DNA of 5,812 nt. Origin: a bacterium (GTDB lineage: Bacteria > Cyanobacteriota > Vampirovibrionia > Gastranaerophilales > Gastranaerophilaceae). The notes under the pieces are model-generated. The model had not been told where the DNA came from and searched no databases. It saw nothing but the letters and a program-made list of their open reading frames with translations. A program made the position numbers and the translations under genes. This document shows positions 1 through 5,812 of the stretch, one piece after another; the first letter of the stretch is position 1, and the number at the start of each line of letters is the position of its first letter. The stretch is from positions 1-5,812 of the forward strand of contig JAFUUT010000003.1 in the NCBI GenBank assembly GCA_017477685.1, given 5' to 3'.

Positions 1-1967
1 ACAAAATTTCTGATAAAATCGAAGGAGCTGCTACAGTTATTATGGGGTTCGCAGGCCCTGAAAACGGCAACTCAAATGACAAAATATATTTAAGAGCGGT
101 AAATCAATTTTTATTCGGACTTGCAAACGCAAGAATTAAAGACATAGAACAAAAATATTCAACTCGAGTCATTAACCAACAGGAAAGACTCGGAACAAAA
201 CCGAGTGACAAAACAGCCATACTGCTTGAAGCATCTTTGCCTGAAAATAACGTAGAACCAATGCTTAAGGATATGTATCAGGTTCTGAACAGTCTTTCAA
301 TGTACCCGCCTACAGAAGCTGAATTTAATGCGATTAAAACTCATATCAAAAAAGTTAACTCTCAAGCATTACAATCTTCATATGAGTTAAATCAGCATAT
401 AGGTATGAATTTCCTCAACGGAGATAAATACCAAACCGCAAATTACAGTTATATTCTTGACAATATGACTTATCAAGACTTTATAAATACCGCAAGAAAG
501 TACTATGACCTTAATAAAGTATCCTTAACAATAGTTCACCCTAAAGGAACAAAACCGGAAGATATTCAAAATAATTATTCAAACCATACAACTAATCAAG
601 TTCCTTTTAGCGGAAAAAAACAAGTATCTTTTAGCGGTAGAAATGAAAAACTTCCGACAGAAATTGCAAAAATCAGAGAATTTTCAACTCCAAACAATTT
701 TAAAATCTCAATGCAGGACTCAAATAGTGATGTTGTAAATTACAATATTTCTTTAGTCTCGAATAAAATAATAGGACAAAATCCTGTGGTAACAGAAGTA
801 CTTAATGAAATGCTGCAATACTGCGGAACATACTATAGGGACAAAAACAATTTAGCTTCAATTTATGACTATAACGGAATAAATAAAAATATTGCAGCCG
901 GAGATGATTCCACAGGAATCAATGCAGATTTCCCTGTAGACAAAACCGACGTCGCACTGGCTTTGTTCAGAGAAAACATCCTTACACCTGCTTTCACTCA
1001 AGACTTATTTGAAAAATCAGTACGCAAATGTCTTGATAAATATCAGACAATGGAACCGTCAGCATACGACAAATACGATCAGGAAATGTATAAAAATCTC
1101 CCTGACGGAGTATCAAAAGAAGAAAGAATTCAACAACTTTCACAAATTACACTTGGGGACGTCATAAATCTGTACAATCAGCTTCTTGCAAACGGTCAGG
1201 GACAAATCACAGTAACAGGTCCGTTTTCAAAATACCCCGGGCTGGTAAACTCAATATATAATAACGCAACAAGCTATCATATGGCTCAGCCGAATGACAT
1301 TAGTTTACAAAATGTGTATACTCCGACAGAAAAAGCAAAAGTATTCACAAAAGAAACTAATAAAAATCAAGCAATGATATTAGAAGGTTTTAAATATAAA
1401 ACAAATCTGAATGCGAAAGATTCAATCTGTCTTGAACTTTTGAGCTACATCTTAGGCGGCTCATCATCTTCAAGACTGTTCAAAGATTTGAGAGAACAGC
1501 GTCATTTGGCATACTCTGTCAGAGCATATCAACATAGAACAAATGATATGGGCATGATGACATTGAGAATCGAAACTACTACAAACAATACCGAAACAGG
1601 TGAAAAAACTCTTGATAACATTAAAAAATCCATAGACGGATTTAATGAAAATATCAAAAAGATTTCGACGGAAAAGATATCGGAAGAAGAACTTGAAACC
1701 GCAAAAAAAGCATTGAAAAATATATTCCTTCAACCGACAGAAATGGATGAATGTCAAAACCTTATGCTTGTAAACGGTATGAGAACTCCTTACGGTGCAT
1801 ATTATGCAAATGAAAGATATAAATTGATAGATACTATAACACCGGAAGACATTTTAAACACTGCAAAATATATATTTAGCAACAAACCTGTCTATTCTAT
1901 AGCCGGAACAAAAGAAGCTCTTGACAGCAATCAGGAATATTTAAAAACCCTTGGAGAAATCAGCTGA
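1..1967 (+). CDS. M16-family (insulinase/pitrilysin-like) zinc metallopeptidase, 5'-truncated by window edge
   Basis: The reading frame is open from base 3 to the TGA at 1965-1967 (654 visible residues). The ATG at 42 is internal, because the frame before it reads as ordinary M16 sequence ending in 'ATVIMGFAGP', the usual start of an M16_C domain. Visible parts are the C-terminal domain of the first half (residues about 1-185), a linker with two 'FSG' units (199-214), a third domain (about 215-410) and a fourth M16_C domain (about 440-650). The fourth carries 'LGGSSSSRLF' then 'LREQRHLAYSV', with Arg and Tyr seven residues apart as in the substrate-binding R/Y pair of the family. No HxxEH zinc motif is visible; by family architecture it should lie in the first domain, outside the window. 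The third domain has a degenerate counterpart. Full-length relatives have four domains and about 900 residues. The enzyme would cleave peptides or small unfolded proteins; substrate and location cannot be told without the N-terminus. The gene converges on murG. Family assignment is secure, specific function unknown. Confidence 0.93.
   Translation, partial: KISDKIEGAATVIMGFAGPENGNSNDKIYLRAVNQFLFGLANARIKDIEQKYSTRVINQQERLGTKPSDKTAILLEASLPENNVEPMLKDMYQVLNSLSMYPPTEAEFNAIKTHIKKVNSQALQSSYELNQHIGMNFLNGDKYQTANYSYILDNMTYQDFINTARKYYDLNKVSLTIVHPKGTKPEDIQNNYSNHTTNQVPFSGKKQVSFSGRNEKLPTEIAKIREFSTPNNFKISMQDSNSDVVNYNISLVSNKIIGQNPVVTEVLNEMLQYCGTYYRDKNNLASIYDYNGINKNIAAGDDSTGINADFPVDKTDVALALFRENILTPAFTQDLFEKSVRKCLDKYQTMEPSAYDKYDQEMYKNLPDGVSKEERIQQLSQITLGDVINLYNQLLANGQGQITVTGPFSKYPGLVNSIYNNATSYHMAQPNDISLQNVYTPTEKAKVFTKETNKNQAMILEGFKYKTNLNAKDSICLELLSYILGGSSSSRLFKDLREQRHLAYSVRAYQHRTNDMGMMTLRIETTTNNTETGEKTLDNIKKSIDGFNENIKKISTEKISEEELETAKKALKNIFLQPTEMDECQNLMLVNGMRTPYGAYYANERYKLIDTITPEDILNTAKYIFSNKPVYSIAGTKEALDSNQEYLKTLGEIS
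597..644 (+). repeat. Two-copy 24-bp in-frame tandem repeat in the M16 linker
   Basis: Bases 597-620 and 621-644 are adjacent 24-base units that match at 19 of 24 positions. They encode QVPFSGKK and QVSFSGRN. They sit in a polar linker between the second and third domains of the M16 peptidase, just after an Asn/Thr-rich stretch (NNYSNHTTNQ). The repeat keeps the frame and looks like a local duplication that has since diverged. A role as a flexible spacer or short binding motif is inference. Confidence 0.75.
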
Positions 1968-1969
1968 TT
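1958..1969. other. Perfect 12-bp palindrome spanning the overlapping convergent stop codons
   Basis: The sequence AATCAGCTGATT is self-complementary. Its core TCAGCTGA (1960-1967) contains the TGA stop of the M16 gene on the plus strand (1965-1967) and the TGA stop of murG on the minus strand (1962-1960). The two coding regions thus overlap tail to tail by 8 bases. There is no loop and no adjacent uridine tract, so this is not a convincing intrinsic terminator. Transcripts of both genes probably run into each other's 3' ends. Confidence 0.8.
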
Positions 1970-3075
1970 GCATCCTGAATTTGTTTAACAATTCTTTCAG
2001 CACCGTCAAATACCGCTAAAGATTTTGCAGTGCTTTGCATATTAACGAGCTCAGCCTTATCATTTACTAAGGATGAGATATTACTCATTAAAGAAACATC
2101 ATCCGCATCTGAGTCTTCCAAATACAAACCTGCACCTTTTTCAAACATATAACGGGCGTTCTTCCTTTGATGATCAGCTGCCGCATACGGATAAGGTATA
2201 AATATAGTCGCAACACCGCTTGCACAAAGCTCAGATATACTTAAAGAACCCGCTCTTGAAATTGCAATATCAGAGGCTTTCAAAACAGACACCATATTGT
2301 CAAAGTAAGGTCTAACAATAATATCATTATTATTTTCATATTCAGGGTATACTTTTTTCAAAGAAGCCGTAACCTCATCATAATTCTTTCTTCCAGTTTG
2401 GAAAATAATCTGAAGCTCCAGCTTTTCTGATAAATCTTTCAGTATAGGAATAACAGAGTTATTAATAGATTTCGCGCCTTGCGAGCCTCCCATTATGCAC
2501 AAAGTGCATTTCTTATCTGACAAAGACAACTCCTCACATGCTTTTTGCTTTGAAATCAAAGAAAACTCTTTCCTGATAGGATTCCCATTTACAAAGCAAT
2601 TTTTATTTTTAATTTTTGACTTCGCAACATCAAAAGCTACAGAAACACTCTTTGCATAAGGCGCGAGTTTTCTTGTTACAAGCCCCGGATTTGCGTCACA
2701 ATCGTGCATTACAAACGGAACTTTCATTGTAATTGCGGCGAATAGAACAGGAGCAGAAACATATCCTCCTGTACCAAAAACAGCATCCGGTTTATATTTT
2801 AAAATATAATAACAGCACTTTAGCCAGCCTGCAAACATAAGATATGACCATTTTATGAATTCGAAAGAAAATTTTCTCGGCATACCGGAACTGTAAACAG
2901 GTAAAAAAGTATATGTCTTTGAACTTACAATATTTTTTTCCATATTATTAGGATTACCTACATAAAAAATATTTGCATCTGCATCAGCTGCCATTAACGC
3001 ATCTGCAACGGCAACTGCGGGATAAATATGTCCTCCGGTACCACCGCCGGTTACAAAATAAACTTTCTTAGACAT
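1960..3075 (-). CDS. murG: UDP-N-acetylglucosamine--N-acetylmuramyl-(pentapeptide) pyrophosphoryl-undecaprenol GlcNAc transferase MurG
   Basis: This GT28-family glycosyltransferase transfers GlcNAc from UDP-GlcNAc to lipid I, giving lipid II on the cytoplasmic face of the membrane. The product is 371 residues, normal for MurG. Visible motifs in order are the first glycine loop 'GGGTGGHIYPA' (10-20) with its conserved His16, a second glycine loop 'GTGGYVSAP' (101-109), the loop 'HDCDANPGLVTR' (124-135), 'MGGSQGAKSIN' opening the C-terminal Rossmann domain (195-205), 'RAGSLSISEL' with the probable ribose-binding Glu282 (274-283), and 'IPYPYAAADHQRKNA' (293-307). The ATG at 3075 is chosen because TAAGGA lies 9 bases upstream; an in-frame TTG at 3081 would sit only about 3 bases from it. 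The start overlaps the ftsW stop by 8 bases (ATGTCTAA), implying translational coupling. The loop at 124-135 departs from the common HEQN...GLTN form. Identification is very secure. Confidence 0.98.
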   Translation of the reverse strand: MSKKVYFVTGGGTGGHIYPAVAVADALMAADADANIFYVGNPNNMEKNIVSSKTYTFLPVYSSGMPRKFSFEFIKWSYLMFAGWLKCCYYILKYKPDAVFGTGGYVSAPVLFAAITMKVPFVMHDCDANPGLVTRKLAPYAKSVSVAFDVAKSKIKNKNCFVNGNPIRKEFSLISKQKACEELSLSDKKCTLCIMGGSQGAKSINNSVIPILKDLSEKLELQIIFQTGRKNYDEVTASLKKVYPEYENNNDIIVRPYFDNMVSVLKASDIAISRAGSLSISELCASGVATIFIPYPYAAADHQRKNARYMFEKGAGLYLEDSDADDVSLMSNISSLVNDKAELVNMQSTAKSLAVFDGAERIVKQIQDAIS

Positions 3076-4258
3076 TTTCAACAGTCCTTATTTTTCTTAT
3101 TCTTTGCTTTGATATATTTAGCAATATTCCAACCATACCAAGAAATACAATTATTGAAGTTCCGCCATAGCTTATAAATGGCAGTGTAACACCAGTTACA
3201 GGCAAGAATGAACTTGCAACACCCATATTCAGAAAAGCTTGAAACCCGAAAATAAAAGTTATACCTATAGCCAAAAGCTTTCCGTACATATCCGGACACC
3301 GTTTTGAAATTCTAAACCCTCTATGGACAAGTGCTGCAAATAATCCTACGATAAAAAAGCAACCTAAAAAGCCAAATTCCTCTGCAATAATTGAAAATAT
3401 GAAGTCTGTATGGCATTCAGGCAAATATGCAAGTTTTTGTATAGACCCGCCATACCCTGTACCGCTAAAGCCTCCCGAAGCAAAAGCTATCAATGACTGG
3501 ATAATATTATACCCCTTGCCTTGAGCATCACTACCGGGATTCAGCCATATAGTTATTCGGTCCATTTGATAACCGTGCAACAGCTTCGGTATCATAGTCA
3601 AAATACCCAAACCGGCAAGCGCTCCGCCAACTCCCAGAACAATCAACGGGCCGCCGGCTGCAATGTACATACCAACAGTCGCCATAAACAATATTATTAC
3701 CATACTCAGGTTTGGCTGCTTAAATATCAGCAGAACAATAATAAGCAATGGTATATAGACCTTGCACCAGGTCTGCGAATCAAGAAGTTTAACTTTGTCT
3801 TTAAAAGTAGATGCAAGTATCATACAAAAAAGCGGTTTTGCAAACTCAGACGGCTGCAGCTGCAAAGGCCCAAACCCAAGCCACCGTCTGGCGCCATTGA
3901 TCTCAACACCAAGAGGAGTAAAATCGACTAAAAAAAGCAAAATTGCCACAATCCACAAACATTGGACATTATACCGCTCCAATTTATGATAATCAAACCG
4001 AGCCAAAAAGCACATTACAAAAAGCCCGACAACAGAATATACCCCTTGCTTCAGTAAAAATGATATTAAGCTTGACCCCTCACGCATACATTTTGGTGCT
4101 GTAGCGGAAAAAATTGCTAAAAAACCAATAATTACGAGAAAAGTAACAATAATTATCAGCGGTTTATCCGGAGCTGAAACAGAACCGTTATCCTTACAGT
4201 TCTTTCTTTTAGCTCTTTCTTTTTCCCGATATGAAGACTTATACTCGCGATAGGACAT
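3068..4258 (-). CDS. ftsW: Septal peptidoglycan glycosyltransferase FtsW (SEDS family)
   Basis: FtsW polymerises lipid II into glycan strands at the division septum, together with a class B penicillin-binding protein; it is a polytopic inner-membrane protein. The product is 396 residues. A basic, Lys/Arg/Tyr-rich cytoplasmic tail (1-32) precedes about ten hydrophobic segments, the first at about 33-51. Family signatures are 'NGARRWLGFG' (121-130), 'QPSEFAK' (135-141), 'KQPNLS' (180-185, Asn where Asp is more common), 'GKGYNIIQS' (247-255), 'LPECHTDFIF' (279-288) with the presumed catalytic Asp285, and 'LPVTGVTLPFISYGGTS' (352-368). Its position between murD and murG supports FtsW rather than RodA. 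The ATG at 4258 is chosen: it overlaps the murD end by 20 bases, and a purine-rich AGAGGAAAGG lies about 12 bases upstream. A farther in-frame ATG at 4288 has no ribosome binding site. The modest spacing suggests coupling to murD translation. Identification is very secure, the exact start less so. Confidence 0.96.
   Translation of the reverse strand: MSYREYKSSYREKERAKRKNCKDNGSVSAPDKPLIIIVTFLVIIGFLAIFSATAPKCMREGSSLISFLLKQGVYSVVGLFVMCFLARFDYHKLERYNVQCLWIVAILLFLVDFTPLGVEINGARRWLGFGPLQLQPSEFAKPLFCMILASTFKDKVKLLDSQTWCKVYIPLLIIVLLIFKQPNLSMVIILFMATVGMYIAAGGPLIVLGVGGALAGLGILTMIPKLLHGYQMDRITIWLNPGSDAQGKGYNIIQSLIAFASGGFSGTGYGGSIQKLAYLPECHTDFIFSIIAEEFGFLGCFFIVGLFAALVHRGFRISKRCPDMYGKLLAIGITFIFGFQAFLNMGVASSFLPVTGVTLPFISYGGTSIIVFLGMVGILLNISKQRIRKIRTVENV
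3085..3090 (-). promoter_or_regulatory. Ribosome binding site of murG
   Basis: TAAGGA on the minus strand ends 9 bases before the ATG at 3075, inside the end of ftsW. It decides between this ATG and the in-frame TTG at 3081, which it is too close to serve. Confidence 0.7.
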
Positions 4259-5585
4259 AATCTTTAAAGACCTTTCCTCTATGTTCATAACTGTCAAACA
4301 TATCAAAACTTGCACAAGCAGGAGAGAGCAAGACTACATCCGCACCCGACTCAACAGATTTGTCAATCGCATCTTCCATGGAACCCGCACTTATTATATT
4401 GTTAAAATGATGTTTCCTTAAATTTTGTTCAAATCTTTCTTTAGCTTCCCCTATCAGAACTACAGTATGTATATGCCCATTTACGGCTTCACAAAATTCG
4501 TCTAAACTTGTATTTTTATCCCTGCCGCCTGCGATAAGAGCAACATTCCTGTCATTAAAAGAATTTATGGCAACAATAGCCGCCTCAGGATTTGTAGCTT
4601 TTGAATCATCGTAAAAAGTTACACCATGGCTTTCACAAACTTTTTCCAACCTGTGTTCCGGAGCTTTGAACTCCATTATTGCCTGTTTTATTGTTGAATT
4701 GTCTAAACCGGTCAACTTTGCACAAATAATTGAGCACATAATATTTTGATAATTGTGTTCGCCAATGAGAGGACATTCGCTGATGGAAATTATATTTTCA
4801 GCGACATCATTATATTTGTAAATAATATTATTATCCTCAATATAACAACAATTTGGTCCGATATTACGTGCAAAAAGGAACAGTTCGCCCTCAATTTCTT
4901 TTGAAAATTCATACAGCTTGGGATCAGCAGCATTTAAGACACAATATTTTGCCGTCTGCGGCTTACGAAATATTCTTGCTTTTGCATTGAAATAATTTTC
5001 AAGCCCGTTGTGCCAATCAATATGATCAGGAGTAAAATTAGTCCAAACAGCGATATACGGCTTTAAAGAGGTACTCATATCCAGTTGGAATGAACTTGCT
5101 TCACAAACAAAATAATCCAAATTCTCATCTGCAATGGAACAAGGCGGAGTACCGATATTTCCGCAGGCCATAGTTTTTAATTTTTTGGACAATATATGCG
5201 CAGTAAGAGAGGTAGTTGTGGTTTTTCCGTTAGTACCTGTAATTACAATAAACGGGATGTCACATTCTCTATACGCTAATTCCAACTCGGAAATAACAGG
5301 AATCTGTTCTTCTCTTACTTTTCTTATAATTTCACTGCGAGGAGGAATACCCGGACTTGTAACCGCCATATCAGCCCCTTTGATAAATTCTTGCGAATGT
5401 CTGCCGTATTCAACATGAATACCCATATCCTCCAAAGCTTTTACCTGATCGGATTTCTCTTTTGTCGTAACATCTTTTGACTCTGTCAAATATACATCCG
5501 CACCATGTTTTTTAGCAAAAGTTGCAGCTGCAATTCCACTTTTTGATAAGCCTAAAACAAGAACCTTTTTACCTCTCACACTCAT
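4239..5585 (-). CDS. murD: UDP-N-acetylmuramoyl-L-alanine--D-glutamate ligase MurD
   Basis: This cytoplasmic Mur ligase adds D-glutamate to UDP-MurNAc-L-Ala using ATP. At 448 residues it has normal length and all three domains. The N-terminal UDP-binding domain begins 'KVLVLGLSKSG' (7-17). The central ATPase domain has the P-loop 'ITGTNGKTTTT' (115-125, Lys121), 'NFTPDHIDWH' (183-192) with the metal-site His188, and 'NAKARIF' (200-206), where Lys202 matches the lysine carbamylated in other MurD enzymes. The C-terminal domain has 'HRLE' (311-314), 'YDDSKATNPEA' (325-335) that binds substrate and nucleotide, 'AGGRDKN' (352-358) and 'SPACASFDMF' (421-430). The residue after 'DHID' is Trp where Arg is more usual. 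The ATG at 5585 shares one base with the mraY stop (TAATG) and has AAGGGG 8 bases upstream. The 3' end overlaps ftsW by 20 bases. Identification is very secure. Confidence 0.98.
   Translation of the reverse strand: MSVRGKKVLVLGLSKSGIAAATFAKKHGADVYLTESKDVTTKEKSDQVKALEDMGIHVEYGRHSQEFIKGADMAVTSPGIPPRSEIIRKVREEQIPVISELELAYRECDIPFIVITGTNGKTTTTSLTAHILSKKLKTMACGNIGTPPCSIADENLDYFVCEASSFQLDMSTSLKPYIAVWTNFTPDHIDWHNGLENYFNAKARIFRKPQTAKYCVLNAADPKLYEFSKEIEGELFLFARNIGPNCCYIEDNNIIYKYNDVAENIISISECPLIGEHNYQNIMCSIICAKLTGLDNSTIKQAIMEFKAPEHRLEKVCESHGVTFYDDSKATNPEAAIVAINSFNDRNVALIAGGRDKNTSLDEFCEAVNGHIHTVVLIGEAKERFEQNLRKHHFNNIISAGSMEDAIDKSVESGADVVLLSPACASFDMFDSYEHRGKVFKDYVLSRV
4271..4280 (-). promoter_or_regulatory. 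Probable ribosome binding site of ftsW
   Basis: AGAGGAAAGG on the minus strand, inside the 3' end of murD, ends 12 bases before the ATG at 4258. The spacing is longer than ideal. It is the only purine-rich match near any candidate start, so it favours 4258 over the ATG at 4288, though weakly. Confidence 0.5.
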
Positions 5586-5812
5586 TATATAATCCCCTTA
5601 CTGAATAAAATATACAAAACAACCGCAAGCACAGAGCATAAGAATGAAAATATCGAAAATACACAGACGACTTTTTTCTCACTCCATCCTGACTTCTCAA
5701 AATGATGATGAATAGGAGCCATTTTAAACACTCGTTTTCCTGTTGTTTTAAAACTGGTAACCTGTATAATAACAGACAAAGTCTCTATTATAAATATTGC
5801 CGAACAAAATAT
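5585..5812 (-). CDS. mraY: Phospho-N-acetylmuramoyl-pentapeptide transferase MraY, C-terminal fragment (5' end outside window)
   Basis: MraY is an integral membrane enzyme that moves phospho-MurNAc-pentapeptide from UDP onto undecaprenyl phosphate, forming lipid I. Only the last 75 residues are in the window. The frame is open to the right edge, so an in-frame TTG at 5779 is internal (the coded stretch there reads 'ETLSVIIQV', typical MraY). Diagnostic features are 'SVIIQV' (13-18 of the visible part), 'GKRVFKMAP' (25-33), the essential triple-His motif 'HHHFE' (35-39), 'GWSE' (42-45) and a final hydrophobic helix (about 48-71) with a short tail. Its TAA shares one base with the murD ATG. It is upstream of murD in the operon, the classical dcw order. 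Identification is very secure despite truncation. Confidence 0.97.
   Translation of the reverse strand: MFCSAIFIIETLSVIIQVTSFKTTGKRVFKMAPIHHHFEKSGWSEKKVVCVFSIFSFLCSVLAVVLYILFSKGII
5594..5600 (-). promoter_or_regulatory. Ribosome binding site of murD
   Basis: TAAGGGG on the minus strand, within the last codons of mraY, ends 8 bases before the murD ATG. It is a strong match with good spacing and fixes the murD start. Confidence 0.75.

Noticed and set aside
1470..1757. Open frame of 95 codons on the minus strand inside the M16 gene
   Set aside because: It lies opposite the strongly conserved fourth M16 domain, has Phe/Cys-rich unlikely protein sequence, and shows no family motif. It is a shadow of the real gene.
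1931..1978. Inverted repeat TCAGGA...TCCTGA around the M16/murG junction as a possible bidirectional terminator
   Set aside because: The arms are only 6 bases with a 36-base interior, the stem cannot be extended, and no uridine tract follows on either strand.
3073..3081. TTG at 3081 as the murG start
   Set aside because: It would leave only about 3 bases to the TAAGGA sequence and add two residues not expected in the family; the ATG at 3075 fits better.
3078..3299. Alternative-frame reading on the minus strand at the 3' end of ftsW
   Set aside because: It overlaps the conserved C-terminal FtsW signature in another frame, and the product is Tyr/Asn-rich and motif-free.
3852..3865. Palindrome TGCAGCTGCA in ftsW
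   Set aside because: It is fully explained by the codons for the conserved Leu-Gln-Leu-Gln-Pro-Ser stretch, and nothing around it suggests a regulatory site.
3521..3989. Two open frames on the plus strand inside ftsW
   Set aside because: They run opposite well-conserved FtsW motifs and give low-complexity polar products with no recognisable domain or ribosome binding site.
5134..5418. Open frame on the plus strand inside murD
   Set aside because: It is antisense to the P-loop and N-terminal region of MurD and has no support of its own.
1..5812. A previously undescribed defence, mobile or biosynthetic system
   Set aside because: Every base is covered by recognisable housekeeping genes in a known order, apart from the M16 peptidase, which is itself a common family. 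No repeats, integrase, toxin-antitoxin or novel gene pair is present.

Overview
The window is housekeeping DNA from an AT-rich bacterium. On the minus strand lies a compact run of cell-wall and division genes in the classical dcw order: mraY (only its 3' end is inside), murD, ftsW and murG. On the plus strand, facing this run, is the 3' part of a large M16-family (insulinase/pitrilysin-type) zinc metallopeptidase gene.

Layout: positions 1-1967 carry the M16 peptidase, open at the left edge. Its stop codon overlaps the murG stop codon tail to tail. murG runs leftward from 3075 to 1960, ftsW from 4258 to 3068, murD from 5585 to 4239, and mraY from beyond the right edge to 5585. Every junction in the minus-strand run overlaps (1, 20 and 8 bases), so the four genes look like one translationally coupled operon read from right to left. 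There is no intergenic stretch of any length, and no RNA gene, mobile element, CRISPR array or convincing promoter or terminator was seen.

Function: MraY makes lipid I from UDP-MurNAc-pentapeptide. MurD makes an earlier precursor by adding D-Glu to UDP-MurNAc-L-Ala. MurG adds GlcNAc to lipid I to give lipid II. FtsW is the SEDS glycosyltransferase that polymerises lipid II at the septum. The operon therefore supplies both precursor synthesis and the septal polymerase. The M16 peptidase has no obvious link to this pathway and is probably only a convergent neighbour.

Organism: low GC, short overlapping genes, a MurG with a cyanobacterial-looking 'PGxVTR' segment, and a peptidase linker with repeated 'FSG' motifs suggest a gut Melainabacteria/Gastranaerophilales-type (Vampirovibrionia) genome. 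This is an inference from a few motifs and is tentative. No undescribed system is evident. The points most worth checking are the FSG tandem repeat in the peptidase, the altered acceptor-site loop of MurG, and the end of the dcw cluster directly after murG.
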